Positions 45,897 to 47,558 of a DNA stretch of 47,558 nucleotides are shown piece after piece. Numbering within the stretch: the stretch's first letter is position 1; each line of letters begins with the position of its first letter. Location of the stretch: contig NZ_JAPDPJ010000050.1 in NCBI RefSeq assembly GCF_026013605.1, positions 1-47,558 on the forward strand. The letters run 5' to 3'. The translations under genes and the position numbers were made by a program. The notes beneath the pieces were generated by a model. That model made no database searches and was not told where the DNA came from. It saw only the letters and a list, made by a program, of their open reading frames with translations. This DNA is from Plebeiibacterium sediminum (lineage in GTDB: Bacteria; Bacteroidota; Bacteroidia; Bacteroidales; Marinilabiliaceae).

Positions 45897-46509
45897 AAAA
45901 TATAAGTTAAATATGTGTTCCTCTGTGGTTTGTTTTTTAATGTTTGCTAACTTCTCAGTAATCCCAATATACTTGGCCTTATTTTGTCTATGTATTTGGG
46001 TTATGTTTTTGCTAATGTAGCTATTATTACTTTAAAATATTACCTAACGGATTAAATTACACCACTATTATGTTTGTTTACTAAAGTAATATTTAGTGTA
46101 TACATCATAAATAAACCGCTAATGGTGTTGAATTTGAGTGATATATGGATATGGAGGCGTTTTTTGTGTATGATAAAAAAATTAAAGGCAAAAGATTATA
46201 ATAATGGTAAGCAAAGCTTTAAAGTTGTTATTATAAAGCAGATAATTAAGAAAATGTTAAAACAAAACGTCATCAAATAATAAATAGAAAAAATAAAGCA
46301 GTGAAAGAGTAGCAGCTTTTTACAAATATTTTCCAAAATACTATGTTATTAGTTTTTAATCTTGAATTATAGATCAATAGTTCTGAATGTATCATGAAGC
46401 CAATTGGTTTGTAACTTATGTTACTTGATTGGAGCAAGCTATTCGCTGCTGGAGTATCAGAATTAACTGATTGTAATTAAAAAAATCAATAGGTATTTAG
46501 GGACTTACA
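45897..46509. other. Gene-free A+T-rich region
   Basis: This contains the promoter of the TraB-like gene and then more than 500 bp without a credible frame. Near 45942-45956, TGTTTGCTAACTTCT reads GTTAGCAAACA on the minus strand, similar to the AGCAAACGTT repeat end, and could be a remnant of a further cassette boundary. A 68-codon open frame (46074-46280) is Lys/Ile-rich with no clear RBS and is probably chance. Confidence 0.45.
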
Positions 46510-47050
46510 CTGTGTCGGGTTATAAAGCCTGTTGAAGATTGATATTTTGGTGATTAAGTCCGTTTTTTTTGGTGTGGATAAAAAAAATGAAATAAGAATT
46601 GGAAAAAAGTTCAAATGAACCGCTAAAAATGCCGTGTGGCGTGTCGTAAAGCCTGCTGAAGATTGATATTTTGGTGATTAAGTCCATTTTTTTTTGTGTG
46701 GACAAAAAAAACTGAAAAAAGAATTGGGAAAAAGTTCAAATGATCCACTGAAAACGCCGTGTGGCGGGTCATACGGCCTGGTGAAGATTGATATTTTGGT
46801 GATTAAGTCCATTTTTTTTGGTGTGGACAAAAAAAACTGAAAAAAGAATTGGAAAAATGCTCAAATGATCCACTAAAAACGTCGTGTGGCGGGTCATAAG
46901 GCCTGATTAAGATTGATATTTTGGTGATTAAGTCCATTTTTTTTTGTGTGGATAAAAAAAATTGAAAAAAGAATTGGAAAAATGCTCAAATGATCCACTA
47001 AAAACGCCGTGTGGCAGGTCGTAAAGCCTGATTAAGATACATATTTTGCT
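46510..47050. repeat. Tandem array of a 124-125 bp unit
   Basis: At least four full units and a partial fifth are present. The word GCCTG recurs at 46527, 46651, 46776, 46901 and 47026, giving steps of 124, 125, 125 and 125. Each unit has GATTGATATTTTGGTGATTA, then GTCCA-T8/9-GTG-TGGAC followed by A7/8, then GAATTGG...TCAAATGA and CCGTGTGGC. The hairpin GTCCA...TGGAC is kept even in the most diverged first unit by G.U-type changes. The fifth unit decays after 47040. No coding frame runs through it. Confidence 0.88.
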
Positions 47051-47558
47051 GATGAAGACAATTTTTTTTGCTGCGGGAAGGGACATTATTGCTGATTATT
47101 TACATAAAATACCCTGAAGGGAGGGTAAAATTGCTGTGTGGCACCCTAAAATCACTGATTGACTAGATTATTTTGCTGCGGGACTGGGTTATAGTACTGC
47201 GGGACGGGGTAAACATGCCTCGGGACCAGTAAAAACAAGAGGATAGATGAACAGGTAGAATGGTTAACGGTAACAAGGAAAAAGGGGTGAAATACAGATT
47301 ATGAGGATTTGACTATTTTTTAGAATTAAAAAGATACGAGCTACAAGCTCACACCAGTGAAAAGTAGTTAACTAAATTCTAACAGTGAAGAATAGATGTT
47401 TCAATCTCGAATGGTTCTTCCGGCATTAGCTGATGAGCCAAAAAACAAGATGCTGTAGTCGGTAAAAGCGGTGTTGTTTGAAGACTTGAGGTACGAAAGT
47501 CAAGTTCAGCGCTTTCGACGAAGGCACCGTAGTTTTTTGAGCGAAGCAGGTGTAGCCG
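47051..47558. other. Unidentified edge region with CTGCGGGA words
   Basis: The word CTGCGGGA occurs three times (near 47072, 47175 and 47198) and CCTCGGGA once (near 47218), close to the end of the tandem array. From about 47410 to the window end the G+C rises clearly. Short hairpins such as ACTTGA...TCAAGT and AGCGCTTTCG...CGAAGGC appear, and no frame of any length is open. This could be the left end of a mobile or structured RNA element that continues outside the window. Confidence 0.35.

Noticed and set aside
46074-46280. 68-codon plus-strand frame
   Set aside because: Its composition is Lys/Ile-rich as expected from AT-rich noise, and it has no recognisable domain and no clear ribosome-binding context.
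46510-47050. CRISPR array
   Set aside because: The repeat unit is 124-125 bp with no spacer pattern, and no cas gene is present.

Overview
The window looks like chromosomal DNA from an AT-rich member of the Bacteroidota, most likely an anaerobic or facultatively anaerobic marine-type Bacteroidales/Marinilabiliales relative. The evidence is a short (286-residue) Bacteroidetes-type primary sigma factor, several promoters of the TTTG-N19/20-TAnnTTTG type, paired TonB-dependent receptors, a Na/O2-handling anaerobe tool kit (flavodiiron protein, glycyl radical enzyme, tryptophanase), and overall low G+C. No species can be named from this alone.

Layout. 1-9340: tRNA-Ser(UGA); a membrane PAS histidine kinase with its single-domain response regulator; ammonium channel amtB and a P-II protein whose T-loop lacks the uridylylated tyrosine; the chaperone htpG behind a palindrome-rich leader; a membrane class III nucleotide cyclase; and an unknown exported protein. 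9350-13620 (minus strand): an RprXY-like two-component pair and a GH28 pectinase lipoprotein. 14026-22568: housekeeping genes gyrB, a flavodiiron protein, a SPOR lipoprotein, mltG, dapF, an HtrA/DegP protease and rpoD, separated by clear intrinsic terminators.

22600-30540: the metabolically most striking part. A promoter, a 22-codon ORF and a terminator-like hairpin precede a radical-SAM activase and a 787-residue glycyl radical enzyme. The active-site residues of that enzyme match trans-4-hydroxy-L-proline dehydratase (HypD) at a constant offset. A secreted S37/S28-like tripeptidyl/prolyl-type peptidase follows, suggesting use of hydroxyproline from collagen-like peptides. Next comes a YceI-porin-YceI-like-Rrf2(Cys3) cassette bounded on both sides by nearly identical 27-bp terminator hairpins in opposite orientation.

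30557-36710 (minus strand): a tandem duplication of a YfiR(DUF4154)-TonB receptor pair. 37415-40150: tryptophanase, a dense nest of inverted repeats, and a DUF4382 lipoprotein.

40216-45900 (minus strand): five or six co-oriented genes (two thioredoxin-fold proteins, a truncated DUF2971 protein, an S41 peptidase-like protein, a TraB/GumN lipoprotein). They are separated by related ~107-bp or longer inverted repeats that abut the gene ends, which resembles an integron cassette array without an integrase (CALIN-like). 45897-47558 holds no convincing gene but contains a tandem array of a 124-125 bp unit and then a more G+C-rich unidentified tail.

Working model: most genes are ordinary chromosome. 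The accessory interest lies in the HypD locus with its possible attenuator, the duplicated receptor/YfiR pair, the inverted-terminator cassette, and the repeat-rich 38.8-47.5 kb region.
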